A stretch of DNA of 64,000 bases from Lepidodermella squamata. Lineage: Eukaryota > Gastrotricha. The notes under the pieces were generated by a model that worked only from the letters and a program-made list of their open reading frames with translations, was not told where the DNA came from and ran no database searches. Made by a program: the position numbers and the translations under genes. Position 1 is the first letter of the stretch, and each line of letters opens with the position of its first letter. Below are positions 20,501 through 31,942 of this stretch, piece after piece. The DNA is taken from assembly GCA_047495785.1 (NCBI GenBank), contig JBLDXI010000015.1:1798001-1862000 (forward strand), in the 5' to 3' direction.

Positions 20501-23500
20501 TGAACAAGTCTGACGCTGGTTCCAGGAAAGAGTCTCCATCTAAAGAAGAAATTGAACCCGAAGAGCATAGTTCCCCATCGAAAGAACAAGCAATTGCGGT
20601 GGTTAATCAAGTTATTGCTGAAGTTGAAACCATCATAATCTCGAAATCTGAATCGCGCCAGTCGATCACTAAATCTGAGAGGCAATCCCTTGCTGGTAGC
20701 CCAATGACTCAGAAATCACCTGTTGCGTCTAAACCTCAGTCGATTGCAGCCACCCCAGCTGAAACTGAGGAAAAATTGATTGAGGTTGAAATGAAAACGT
20801 CCGAATCAAGTCATTCATTAGCGAAATCAGCATCTGGGTCGAAAAGGCAGTCTGTTGCCGCTAGTCCTAGCCACGAAAATTTTATTTCGAAATCAGAATC
20901 GAAACAATCTATTGCGAAGTCAGAGCCAGGCTCCAAAAGGCAATCCGCTGTATCTACACCAGCGGATGAAGTATGCACTGGTTTAGTGCAAACTCCCGCC
21001 GAGGATATACCGGAAGCAGAGATTGAAAAATCAGATTCAAAGCATTCTTTAGCTGGATCAGCTAAGCAATCAAAAGCGGCTACACCGTTAGAGGAGCAGA
21101 CACAAAAATTGCCATCATCGGCCCCTTCACCGGTAGGATCAGCTGCCGGGTCTAAGCAGCAGTCAAAAGCTGCCACTCCTTTAGAGGAGGGAGAATGGAA
21201 GTTTTCCCACGCTGGCACGCCTGTGGAAGAAAATCTCGTGACTAAATCGGAAACTGGTTCAAAGCGCCAGTCTCAAGCGGCCACGCCAGCTGAGACCGAG
21301 GAAAAAATTGTCCCTAGTGAGATTGCAAAATCTGAGTCGAAGCTATCGATCGCTGGCTCTGCGAGGCAGTCGAAAGCCGCATCACCTCTGGAGGAGAGTG
21401 TTAAAACCGCATACCCTACTGTACCAGCGTCTCCTGTTAAATCTGCTAGTGGCTCTAAAAGACAGTCCCTTGCTGCAACGCCTGGAGAGGAGAAAATCGG
21501 CGAATTTACAAAGTCAGAATCCAAACATTCTATTGTAGCGTCGGCAAGTCATTCAAAAGCTGCCACGCCAGCAGATGAAAAAATACCAGCCTCCCCGGCT
21601 AAATCGGGCAGCGGCTCAAAACGACAGTCCCTTGTTGCTACACCGGCAGAATCAGAAGAAAAAATACTGGCTAAATCTGACTCGAAACATTCTGTCTCGG
21701 GTTCAATGAAAAATTCAAAAGCCGGCACTCCCTTGGATGAGCAGGTTCCTAAATCAGCTGGTGGCTCTAGGCAACAGTCACTCGCAGCTACCCCGGCTGA
21801 ATCGGAGGAGAAAATACTGGCTAAATCTGACTCGAAGCATTCAGTCCCTGGTTCATTGAAAAATTCAAAAGCCGGTACGCCGTTGGATGAGCAGGTTCCC
21901 AAATCACCTGCCAGATCAGCTGGTGGCTCTAGGCAACAGTCCCTCGCAGCTACCCCGGCTTCAGAGCACCCGATTCCATCTCCTCGGGACAAAGTTGCTG
22001 AAGATAACTGGGCTGATATTAAGCCATCAGCATCTACGCATTCTTTGGCGGCATCAGAAATAGCCGAAAAAGAGCAAAAATCGCCGGCAGACGAAATTTT
22101 AATCGAACTGGGTGGTAGTAAGACGCCCCAGTCGAGACATTCTCTAGCCGCTACACCTGACGTTGCGGAAAAGCAAGACGAATTAGCGGAGTCTCCAAAA
22201 TCACCAGCCAACACACCAGAGCAACAAGATTCGCCTAAATCTGTCTCGAAAACGCCAGAAATTGAAATTAGAAAGTCTGCCCCTCAAACTCCGAGCTCGG
22301 AAAAAGGTCCTTCATCAACTCACGAATCGCCTCTAGTTGAAATAGAAACCGCAAAATTTGAGTCTGATCAGGCAGAATCACTCAAAATCGTAGAAATTCG
22401 GAATGAAATAATCGTGCCATCGCCTGTTGTCGTGAAAAATGTCATCGAAAAATTTGAATTAATCGCTGAAAAATCGTCGCCGAGCCACAGCGAAATGCAG
22501 CGATCTGTGAACAAACAAACAATTCCTGAACGGCCGAGTTCATTGAAAGCTATTGTCACGGATGAGCCGATTGAAATTCGAACAGAGCCAGCACAAAATG
22601 TCGATGAAATGGCCGTAGTTGTCGTACATGAAACGGAGGAGACAAGCGCCTATGTCGTGATAGAAACGTCAGTAGTTGAAATTACTCGAACAATTCGCCA
22701 GGCCGAAGGAGATTTACCCGCCAATATTCAACCTGAGATTGGGAATAACTCGCCTGTGATTGGGGTGGGCCAGGAATTAGAACCGGGGTCATCCACCTTA
22801 ACAGATCCCTGTGGGTCTTCGTCACCTAATGAGATTGAAAAATCGTCGCCGAAAACCGCCGCCGAACCTGAACAGGTACTACTGATTATTTGATTTCTCG
22901 ATGTTTCTCCTCATGGATAAAAAAAATCATATTAAATCACCTCGCATTGCATGCCCTTGTACAGTTACTCTCGTCGGTGAAATTTTGAGTCTCGCTCTTT
23001 TATTTAGTTTTTAAATTTGATCTCCCAAGCTTTTATCGTCTCGTAATATTTTCTTTTTGACATACCATGCTTTATTGTTTGTGCTCCTCGGAATCGCCGA
23101 AAAAATCAATATCGTATTCGTGTGATATCTTATTTCACTGCCTGGAAAGCTGAATATATTGCTGCTTATTTTCTCACTGGAGTTCGGGATTCCGGGCCAA
23201 AAATGCATGCAGATGTCCCAGTGGGAGAGATGCGATAAGAAGACGAAAAAAAGTCATCCTGCTGCTGCTGTTATAGCAAAAAAGTGTCGTGGTGTATTTT
23301 TTGCGCGCTCTCTATCGTTTTTTCAAACCTCATCTGTGCGTGTGTGACTCAGGAGGACGAGGAAGTGCCTGCTGAAGCCGACGTAGAAATGGCCGAAGCG
23401 ACCGAAACCGCCGCGGAGAACGTAGCCGAGGAAGAGGAGGTCGAGAAAACCGAAGCGGAGGAGCAGCAAGAAGAGGCGACTGGCGAGGAAGAAAAGGCCG

Positions 23501-25726
23501 AAGAAGCAGCCGAAGAGCCCGCGGCCGAGGAAGAAGGCGAGGCTGAAAAGCCGGAGGCCGAGGCTGAAGAAGCAGCGGAAGAGCCGGCCGAGCCGATGAG
23601 CGTCGAAGCGACCGAGGAAGCAGAAGGCGAGGCGAAAGCTGAGGAAGAGGTTCTTGAAGAGCCCGTTTCGCCTGACCCACCAATTTTTGACCCTTCTTCG
23701 TCTTCTTCGAAACAGGAACCCGCTGCAGAGGCCGAAGTCGAAGCCGAAGCCGAAGTTGAAGCCGAGGCAGAAGCTGAGGCGGAAGCTGAGGCGGAAGCTG
23801 AGGCGGAAGCTGAGGCGCCGGCGGAAGAAGAAGAGCAACCAGCTGAGGTCGAGGAGGAACAGGTTGGACTGCTCACTAAAAATTGCCGTGCTTTTGCTGA
23901 AAAAATGGATGATCGTCGCATGGCAGGAATTACGGCTGCTGCATGACAATAATTTTAGTTTTTGCATGGATTCAATAACAAATCTGCATCGCTGATTCAT
24001 TCGTTTGAAGCATCGCATTATTATTTCATTTTTGCCTTTTTACCCAATTTTCGAAGAATTTTTTAGTATTAAATCGGGACAAAATATATTCCAAATTATC
24101 ATTTATTTTTGGAGTATTTTTCACTAAATTTGATGAATTTTTCATACATGCATGTTTTTCGCGACCTCTTTTTGTTATTCGCTCACAATATCAACTTGCC
24201 TCTCCGTGTGTTGTTTGCGTTTTTGCTCATCATCTACTTGAATCGAAAACATGATTTTCATATTGTATTCACCCGCATAATAATGTGAGATGAGAGTTGT
24301 GTTCGTGATTTAACCGCGAATGATGAGTGTTGGACCAACGCTAACTTGGTGTCGTCGTGTGCGCAAGCCTCAATGCCAACCGTTATGTTGCCTTATTATT
24401 GACATGCTTTACCCGCTTGAGTCTCGCGCAAACATCTTGATATAGCGTCGTCCCTAAATCATCATCTCATCTGAAATTATCATTGTTGTTATTATTATTA
24501 TTGCCGCTATGTAGCCGATGCAAACTGAAGATGAGCCAGCCGCTGAAGAGTCTGAAGAGCAACCGGCTGCGGCCGAGGAACCAGAGGCAGAAGTTGCGGA
24601 AGCGACAGCCGATGATGACGAAGAGGTGGTTAAAAAAAAATGCTTGTGATCGTGCGTGAAATTGATTGAGCCGAAAAAAACGCGAATGATTTGCGTGTGC
24701 GATAAAAAAACTTCTAATTAGTCACCCTGCTGATAAATAAAAAAAATAATTATTAGACTTATACTTACCCTATCTTAAAACCCCGCTCTTGTGTGCCTCT
24801 CGTCATATGTTTAGGACTGAAGAAATTTCGAGAAATCATTCATCTTTCTTGCATATTATAGCGCCTCAAAATTTGCAGTGTGCATGTTTTGTCAATAATT
24901 AAGGCGGATTTTTTTAAATATTTTCATTTCTTATTTTGCAGAAAAACTCCAAGACTCAAACCGAAGCCAAGGTGAGTAATCATTTTTTTCATTTTTTAGT
25001 TATTTCATCTGATGTAATGTGGGTATGAAGGATTTTGAGGAAGCTGGTGCTGATGACGCTGAGGGTGTTCTGAGTGATGTGACCTCGAAAATGGAGGTCG
25101 ACGATGAGGAAGCGACCGCTGCTGCCGAAGCCGTCGAGGCTGAGGAGTAGTAGTGACTCGGTGCTATTTTAGTAGGTATACCATCCATTTGGCGTGTGTG
25201 TTAGCTTTCAACTTCCCGTGTGACGAGATAAACCGACCCGACTAACAGCTCGCTCGCTGCAAGTGCTAAAATCGCGGAGATATTTTCTTACAACATTTTT
25301 CTCGTACAGCAAAATGCAATAGTCGTTGTATTTCGTTTGATATTATAACTTATGCATGGCGTGAGGAGCTGCAAATTGACGGGGCCGAGAGGGAGGCAGG
25401 GGGAGCGCGCTTGTATTGTTTACCCCATGCGATGCAATTGCATTACACGATTCTATTTTTGAGAATTACAAAGCGAACGAACGAAAATGATACAAGGCCG
25501 ATTTTCTTGTTGTGTTTATTATCTCTGTAATAATAATAATAATAATTTGGCGTGTCCGTTTGATGAAGATTGCCATGCATAAATATGTGACTAACTCCCA
25601 CTTGAGTATAATATAGCAAATTACGGCCTGAATTTTTATTGATTTTTTTTCTCTTATTTTTTTCAGGCGGCTGCCGATTCTGTAGTGAACGGAAACAACC
25701 AAAACAACAACAATGGCAATGTGTAA
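14566..25726 (+). CDS. SH3BGR-type thioredoxin-fold protein with giant repeat exon and Glu-rich tail
   Basis: Exons: 14566-14610, 14666-14851, 14907-15002, 15067-22875, 23353-23862, 24515-24625, 24942-24971, then alternative last exons 25031-25150 or 25667-25726. All internal junctions are phase 0, so any internal exon can be skipped in frame. Exons 1-3 encode a glutaredoxin-like SH3BGR domain: an MVIRVF start, QQRHILDLLQAKNIEFEEID, PLPPQIFSDDTYCGGYDDF. As in vertebrate SH3BGR family members there is no CxxC redox motif. Exon 4 (2603 codons) is low-complexity and built from repeats centred on GSKRQSLAATPAEE spaced by SESRHSIAKS-like segments. Exons 5-6 encode a Glu/Ala-rich acidic tail, the feature that names SH3BGR. 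The full form would be about 2,950 aa; skipping exon 4 would give a conventional SH3BGR protein. The many R-x-S sites are possible phosphorylation targets (inference). Confidence 0.85.
16900..22200 (+). repeat. degenerate protein-coding tandem repeats in giant exon
   Basis: The frame contains dozens of copies of a Ser-rich unit of roughly 30-60 codons. A typical unit has ESRxSIAKS, then GSKRQSLAATPAEE, then a variable acidic/proline linker such as KSPAKS. Most copies are diverged. The last two full units (about 21649-21800 and 21803-21960) are nearly identical at DNA level, so the array is still expanding or converting at its 3' end. Confidence 0.8.
23730..23820 (+). repeat. short GAAGC(C/T)GAGGC repeats coding for poly(Glu-Ala)
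   Basis: Tandem 6-12-nt units encode alternating Ala-Glu in the acidic tail of the SH3BGR-type protein. The antisense strand is open across it only because of the simple repeat. Confidence 0.8.
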
Positions 25727-28032
25727 TCTTCTCATCTTTGCGAGCAAATTTTTCTGTGCCCTTCAAATACCACCAACCCGTCATAACAAACATTCTAAAA
25801 ATGAAATATGATGATGAAAAACGAAATAATTTTTTCCTGCTTGCTTTTCGGTATTATAATACAGCTTATTGATGCAAGCTTATAATGGGGGAAAAAATGA
25901 CATTTTTGCTACCTTAATATTTAACCTAGAGAAATATTGTTCACGCGATGCTTGATTGCGCACGAAAAAAATCAACGAAAAAAAACCACAGCTTTCTCCA
26001 ATCTCTCAATTCCCATGTTTTTACCTGTAACAGTAGTTTAGTAGTTGCAACGCCTTGAACCCTGTTGTGTATTGCGAAAAAATGAGGTAATTATTCTCTG
26101 GCATCCTGGTGACGTGATAATTGCGTCGTTCTATTTATCTCGTGCTTTTTTCGACGACTTTGTACCGAGGTCTGTAAAACAACTGAAAAAATATTGGAGT
26201 CTTATATCTATGATCACTCGATTTTAGAGAAAAATACGCTAGAGATATTTACTGCAAAGAATCAAACTATGCAAATAATGACGCAATTATTATAGAAATT
26301 TGAATAATATCGATACCTGTCTTTTCGGCGTTTGCTCCATTTTTTCGATGCCCGTAAATTGCCACTGAAAAATGAGCACCTATATATATTCTAAAAATTG
26401 GCAGATTTCTTCGATGAAATACCGCGAATCGTGATTGATTTTAAAATTGAATGAAATTAAATAATAACATGGATTATTGCAATATAGTCTGACAACCCCA
26501 AGTTAAAAAATTCCTGTATCTACGCTAAATCTTGGGAACAAAAATTTAGCTAGAAAAAACTAATACTAATACCATATCAAACAATCATGGAAATGTGCTC
26601 TGAAATGAAATGCTTTGCGTATCAGCCTATCAAATAATAACCCCTTAGTATGAATTGGTACAAAGAAAAAATCTTGATGTCGCGAGGCTTCTTCGTGTTT
26701 TTCCGTGTAAAACGAAATTTTGTACACGATGTGTGTTCTTTTCTTCATCTACATCATCATCATGCATTACGTGTATTTCTTCAATTTGTGTGCTCGGTTG
26801 TCCTAAAAATACGAACGAAAAAACGAAAATGAAAAATCACTTGCTATATGATTATATAATGAAAATATTATTATATATTAATTTCTTGTGTAACGAATAT
26901 TTATCCTATTTGTGCGCTATCTTCGGAATAAAAAGCGAACATTTCATTTGTGGCTTGTTTGGTGGTAGTACCGATATATTCGGGCGTATAGTTGCCGGCA
27001 TTGATCTGCAAAGAGGGACATGGTTCGTTAACTTTGGCGTGCGCAGGTACGTGCTCCGGTACGAAACAGCGATCAAACAAATGCCCGAAAACGTGAGATA
27101 ACTAGACGCAATTTACACGCTTCTATGACAATTATTATGCCTTGGAAAAAGCCGCTCTTCTGAAAGGCTGCTGAGCAGCTCCCGTACAGTTCCACTTTCG
27201 CCCCGATACTGCGTGCACTTTTCGAATGATTCCACTTCCACTGTCCGACCGTCCCACCTTACAATAAAGCTATTGCCTGACCCAAATTTCGGGTTACCCT
27301 CAAATTTATTTTGTCGTGAATAATGCCAGGTCACCCCGTTTTAGCATCAATTTTCAGCGTTAGCCGATGCCGGCCGATGTGACCTTCGGCGGCGCAATGA
27401 TTTGTAATCCAAAATTTAAAGGTCTGCCCGCTGATCACAAAGTTGTGTTCGATTAGTTTTTTGCATGGGTGGAATGTGTTAGCGAAAAAAATTCCATGAA
27501 ATCTATTTTAAGGTGAAATTCTTTTTGACGCATTCCGATTTCCGCGAAGTTATAGGTAGTGAATAAATCATCAAAAATTTAGCAAAATTGTCTTTTTATG
27601 ACGAGAAAAATCCTGAAAATGTGGTTGGTTTTACATCCAGACCGGGTTGGATCGGGTTCGGGTAAAGGGTTCTCGAGTCGGGATAAGATCGAGTCGGAAA
27701 TTTTAGACCCGAGGACAACTCTGCATGAGTCGGCATGAGTCATTGATCTTCGATTTGTTGATGATTTCGTCAATGCATTTTCTGCCCAATCACTCAATAC
27801 GCAATGCGCATGGCGGCGCAGCCAAAACCCGTATGATCACCAATTGTTGGGAAATTGCCAAGAAGCATTCAAAGCATCGCTTTCCCTTCTTTCAATGGCC
27901 TATTCGACCAAAAAAGTTATATATGAGGGATAGAGAAATCAGTTTAGATATGCGCTTCATCGCCTGTGCGTTAGATAAAAAAGAAACAAATTAGGGGGAA
28001 GACCTTTGCCCTTTACCACTTCGATTTGTATA
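25727..28032. other. AT-rich gene-poor DNA
   Basis: It begins with the 3' UTR of the SH3BGR-type gene. Open frames near 26655-27101 and on the minus strand at 27113-27334 show no recognisable domain and no supporting splice structure, so I do not call them. Confidence 0.45.
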
Positions 28033-28498
28033 TACCGTATGTTATCGAATAGTATCCAGCCTCAAATAATAGCCCCCTCGAATAATAGCCACAAAAATTC
28101 ATCCAAATATTGGGTCCAAAGGCTAATAATAGCCCACCTCGAATAATAGCCACATTCCATATATTAATAACAATAGTTCTAGTATGATCAGCTCATGTAG
28201 AGAGAATGGGGGAGGTGGCTAGCGTGCCTCAAGATAATTGAGACGTAGAGAAGAGAAAGTGCGACAACGATGAGGCAGATAACTACAGTGCATTAAAGCT
28301 TAATTACAGCGGCACAGAGGAATATATTCAAGCTAAAAATGACCAAAAATGTCTGCTGAAGTGATGATTTGACGTTTTAGGATAAATAATAGCCTGCCTT
28401 GAATAAAAGCCCCCTCGAATAATAGCCCGATTTTTTTCACAACTTTTCGAGTTCGGAAAAAAATAATATCCCAGGATACTATTCGATAAAATACGGTA
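28033..28498. mobile_element. MITE with TIRs (non-autonomous DNA transposon)
   Basis: The ends are inverted repeats of about 25 nt: TACCGTATGTTATCGAATAG at the left matches the reverse complement of the right end, with one mismatch in the part compared. If the outer TA is a target duplication, the TIR starts CCGTAT. A TA duplication and CCGTA-type ends fit the Tc1/mariner-pogo superfamily. Internally, a (T)CGAATAATAGCC motif recurs about six times. There is no coding capacity. Confidence 0.7.
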
Positions 28499-29408
28499 CC
28501 CTGAATTTAGAATCAGTAGAACTTCGCAGAACCAACAGCAAATGTGAAATTTTCCGTTTGGCTCATGGAACCCAGCTAAACGCGTCAAATTAATTGAACC
28601 GATAAATAACAACTGAGTTCCGTTTTTATGTAAATTAAGTAATGAATAGTTGTCATTTGATCCTTCTTTAGCGGGACCCACCAATATGTGCGGAATAAAT
28701 CCCTCAATTTAATTTCAGCGCCAGTTAGCAACAGAATTAAGGAACAGAACCGGTAAAGTTCTGCTAAATTTCTTTGAATTCACTTTTTCATTCGAAAATT
28801 CCGAAATTATTTGAGAAAAAAGTTAATTCTGGCCGTCGAGATTTTAATTTATTTATTTACTGGTAATTTTCGGCACCACACGGGTGTTAACGGTGACTGC
28901 CGATGGCCTAAATCGTTCATTTTTTTACTTTCTGCGTATCTTGAAGAAGTCGAAGTCTGGGACATCAGGGAAGGTATCACGGGCATTTTGTTTAATTTTT
29001 CGAGATAACCTGAAGGATTCGATCCAGAGCAAATTTCAGGACTAATGGGCAATATTGATGAGTTAAACGGAAATTCTCCTTTGAATATTGGCGAAAAGCG
29101 AGCCTTGCGATTTTTATAAAAAAATTAGAAAAATCCATTTCAATTTCAACTGAAATTGATCTATGGCAAAGGTAAATCATCTGAAACCTTGCATTCGATA
29201 GCGGAAATCGGTGATCATCATTTTAAATCCTTTTCAATTTTTTTCTCTTTTTTGAAATTGACTTCGAGTGAAAAATCCATCTGTTTCAGCGCGATTGAGA
29301 AAGCGCGTGTCAGGAATCTAATCGCGTGTTTTTTTATCTTTGCCGAGCTTCGACTTTTATCGCGAAAATAAATGTCAAATTATTTTATATCTAGATTGCT
29401 GGTTAACC
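28499..29408. other. intergenic DNA upstream of the phytochelatin-synthase-like gene
   Basis: No gene supported. A possible splice acceptor ATATCTAG at 29386-29393 lies 15 nt before the next ATG. Confidence 0.45.
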
Positions 29409-30284
29409 ATGGGTGGATTAGCAAACAGTTCGATATTTCTGGCTTCAATTTTTGTTTTGTTTTGTTTCAATGGCGTAAAATCTCAAACGTGTACCGAAGG
29501 CTACTGCACACTCGACCTGAACAACGTCATTCCCCTCAACTCGAGCGAGGGCTATTCACTGCTGGCTGACGGAAAACCGCACGCATTTTTCCACCTGATG
29601 AACAATCTCGAATCGCAGATGGATCTCACGACTTGCGGCATAGCCAGTATCGCGACTGTCCTCAACACGATGCACATCGACAAACCTGCGACGTTGTGCG
29701 GCTCAAATCCGCATCACTGCGGCAGGACCTTCACCCAGCAATACCTGGTCGAAACAAATAACTGCTCGAAGGAGGTGTGGACGAGGTTTCCGGACGACCC
29801 AGGCATGGAAATGGACCAGATGGTGGAGGTTTTTTCGAACTGTTTCGGAATCAAGACGAAAATGATGTTCAGCAACGTTACTAGCGTCGAGCAATACATG
29901 AAAGCTTTCGAACTCGCCTACACCCCGAATCATTTCCTGGTGATTAACTACGAGAGGACCAAGGTATTTCAACGGAAAGGCGCCCATTTCAGCCTGCTGG
30001 GGGCGTACAGCAAGCGAACAGATCGCGTGTTGATCATGGACGTCGCCCGTTTCCGTTACCCGCCCATCTGGGTGCGGACGAAAGATGCGATAGTGGCGAT
30101 GAATACGACCTCGACCCGGAATAACCCGCGCGGTTTGCTGGTGGTCGAGGGCCCGTGGTACTCGAGTGATGTGTCAATCAAAACGTGCCCTGAAACACAG
30201 CAATCCACCTCAACAGCCGCGAAAACGTCGATGCGTGTCGTGCTGCTGCTTGCTGCGGTGATTACCCGCCTAATCGCCGCGTAG
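29409..30284 (+). CDS. secreted phytochelatin-synthase-like peptidase
   Basis: Intronless, 291 aa from the ATG at 29409. That ATG begins a clear signal peptide (SIFLASIFVLFCFNGVKS, then QTC). The body is a phytochelatin synthase (papain-like C83 peptidase) catalytic domain. It has Cys76 in TTCGIASIATVLN, His193 in KGAHFSLLGAY and Asp211 in VLIMDVARFRYPPIW, the family's Cys-His-Asp triad in the expected order. Known enzymes make phytochelatins from glutathione in the cytosol. This one is routed to the secretory pathway and has four candidate N-glycosylation sequons. It ends in a Ser/Thr linker and a hydrophobic tail (VVLLLAAVITRLIAA) with no cytoplasmic residues, the pattern of a GPI-anchor signal. 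The variable C-terminal domain of plant enzymes is missing. AATAAA occurs at about 30331. Confidence 0.9.
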   Translation: MGGLANSSIFLASIFVLFCFNGVKSQTCTEGYCTLDLNNVIPLNSSEGYSLLADGKPHAFFHLMNNLESQMDLTTCGIASIATVLNTMHIDKPATLCGSNPHHCGRTFTQQYLVETNNCSKEVWTRFPDDPGMEMDQMVEVFSNCFGIKTKMMFSNVTSVEQYMKAFELAYTPNHFLVINYERTKVFQRKGAHFSLLGAYSKRTDRVLIMDVARFRYPPIWVRTKDAIVAMNTTSTRNNPRGLLVVEGPWYSSDVSIKTCPETQQSTSTAAKTSMRVVLLLAAVITRLIAA

Positions 30285-30545
30285 TAATGCCTGCAAATTA
30301 GTCGAGTGCATTGTTTAGTTTGAATGAATGAAATAAAATCCGCCTTAAAATTGCGTGTCGGCCTATTTGATCGGGTGTTAACCTCAGCGCGCCGGGCAAC
30401 GTCCGGCTTAGATAAAATAATTCCGCTGCTACACGCAATCGTGTTTGCATTCACACGTTGAACAATGCGCAACGTGATGCCGCACCCGCGAGGGCGCTAA
30501 TGAATTGAATGCCAATCGAGTTATGAAAAGACCGCCAACTGTTCA
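30285..30545. other. 3' UTR and convergent intergenic DNA
   Basis: Holds the 3' end of the plus-strand phytochelatin-synthase-like gene and, at the right edge, a minus-strand poly(A) signal (AATAAA around 30550) for the snoRNA host gene. Confidence 0.5.
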
Positions 30546-30716
30546 AAATCGTATTTTATTTCAAAATTCTCACGGCATCAAGTTCACATCATGATATCAA
30601 ATCAATAAATTACGGGTAAAAAAGAGTCTGTTCCAGGAAAACGCGTCACAACACCTGAAAGAATAAGAGAAAATATTAAGGTGGGTTTTTTTCAAGGATT
30701 TTTTCGATTTAGGCGG

Positions 30717-30812
30717 ATAATCAGAATAAAGAATTTAACATCAACTAAAGGTTAGTAGCGCTTTCACGCCGTTAACGTTTAGGGTCAGTCACATGCTTGT
30801 GAAACATCATGT
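30717..30812 (-). ncRNA. box C/D snoRNA 10 (U27-like, long form)
   Basis: C box ATGATGT (30804-30810), D' box CTGA directly after the guide ACAAGCATGTGA, and D box CTGA (30721-30724). The D' guide pairs with 18S rRNA CATATGCTTGT. The nucleotide five from D' is the equivalent of human 18S A27, the target of SNORD27. The D guide upstream of the last CTGA differs from copies 2-8 of the array and I could not place it. Confidence 0.85.
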
Positions 30813-30975
30813 AAATTTCCAAAATAAAATATCAGGTCAGTACAAAATTTACCATGTTTTTTTTTAGAAAATCTGACGACTCGAGTGACACCTTCGATGA
30901 AATCTGCAACAGAAAAATAGCCAAATTTAAGGTTTCGCTTGACTAATTTGTCATTAATTTGTATAAAATTTTGGT

Positions 30976-31073
30976 AAAATCAGACTAAATAAATGATAAT
31001 CAACTAATCGCTGCGAGCGTTATCACGCCGGCTGCGAAAAGATTCAGTCACATGCTTGTAGAAACATCATTCA
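30976..31073 (-). ncRNA. box C/D snoRNA 9 (U27-like, long form)
   Basis: C box ATGATGT (31064-31070), D' CTGA following ACAAGCATGTGA, D box CTGA (30980-30983). It has the same 18S A27 guide as the neighbours. The second half (GGCGTGATAACGC) resembles the adjacent long-form copy. Confidence 0.85.
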
Positions 31074-31230
31074 AAATTAAAAAAAAAATAGAGGGTAAAA
31101 TAACGAGTACCAACCTTGTGACGAGTAACGCGTAAAACGCCAATTTTGCCGAGTTCATGCACCTGTGAAAAATAGAGTCAAATTAGTTGAGGGATAATTA
31201 CAGCGATATCGTTAGATAATAATCGCCAAT

Positions 31231-31301
31231 ATTTTCAGTAATCCTGCTCAAGGTGTAATCAAGAATTCTCATATACATGCTTGTCAATGTTTCATCATTT
31301 T
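31231..31301 (-). ncRNA. box C/D snoRNA 8 (U27-like, dual guide)
   Basis: C box ATGATGA (ends 31298), degenerate D' ATGA after GACAAGCATGTAT, and D box CTGA (31235-31238). The D guide GAGCAGGATTA is complementary to 28S TAATCCTGCTC, just upstream of the sarcin-ricin loop. Confidence 0.85.
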
Positions 31302-31477
31302 TTCGAGAGTTCATAATAGTAAAAAAAATGCTAACCTTTCTTCTACTGCTATTGTTTTCCGGAAGACAAATCGACAAGCTGATGGAATTTCTCAGAACCT
31401 GTAAAATTAAATTAAATATTCAAACTCTGAAAGAGGCGATGAAGTGTTAATATAGCAATTTTAGGGTGGATCGACTT

Positions 31478-31547
31478 GTTCTCAGTAATCCTGCTCAGTA
31501 ATCATAAAGGTCATACACATGCTTGTTAAAAAACATGTCATCATTGG
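31478..31547 (-). ncRNA. box C/D snoRNA 7 (U27-like, dual guide)
   Basis: C box ATGATGA (ends 31544), guide AACAAGCATGTG before a degenerate D' ATGA, D box CTGA (31482-31485) preceded by GAGCAGGATTA. An internal segment repeats GATTACTGAGCAGGATTACTGA, so a second possible D box lies 11 nt upstream. Confidence 0.82.
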
Positions 31548-31719
31548 AACAAGCCCAATCCTTTAGGCAGCTGATAGTTTATTTTATGCAAATTTACCTC
31601 AACAAAATCAGCCCAGACATCAAGTATTAGAGATGGAGTTGAAAAATCTGAAACAAACAATAGGCAAATTAGGGAATATTCGACAGAATATTCGATTTTT
31701 TGGGTAAATTTGGTGATTT

Positions 31720-31790
31720 TACTTCAGTAATCCTGCTCAAGGTGTAATCAAAATTTCTCATACACATGCTTGTTAAAAATTCATCATTAA
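31720..31790 (-). ncRNA. box C/D snoRNA 6 (U27-like, dual guide)
   Basis: C box ATGATGA (ends 31787), guide AACAAGCATGTG, D' ATGA, D guide GAGCAGGATTA, D box CTGA (31724-31727). Nearly identical to snoRNA 5. Confidence 0.87.
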
Positions 31791-31942
31791 ATATCATCCT
31801 TGAATGCGTCAAGAAATCTAAGGAACTAACCTCGAGGTAGAATCCACGATTATCGGAGCCCACATGTCGATAAGACCTGTTGGAAAAAAATTCGAAAATC
31901 AGAAATTGAAAGAAACGGAGGCTTCAATTCTTAAATAATTTC

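Noticed and set aside
18831-22214. Several antisense ORFs of 80-220 aa opposite the giant exon
   Set aside because: They mirror the Ser/Ala codon repeats of the sense strand and have no independent features.
23323-24018. Long antisense frames (S/A-rich, Leu/Arg-rich) opposite the Glu-rich exon
   Set aside because: The simple GAA/GCC codon repeat keeps several frames open on both strands. The sense frame has proper splice sites and matches the SH3BGR acidic tail.
26655-27101. 148-aa open frame, partly hydrophobic
   Set aside because: AT-rich and without a domain, splice partner or poly(A) context; likely chance.
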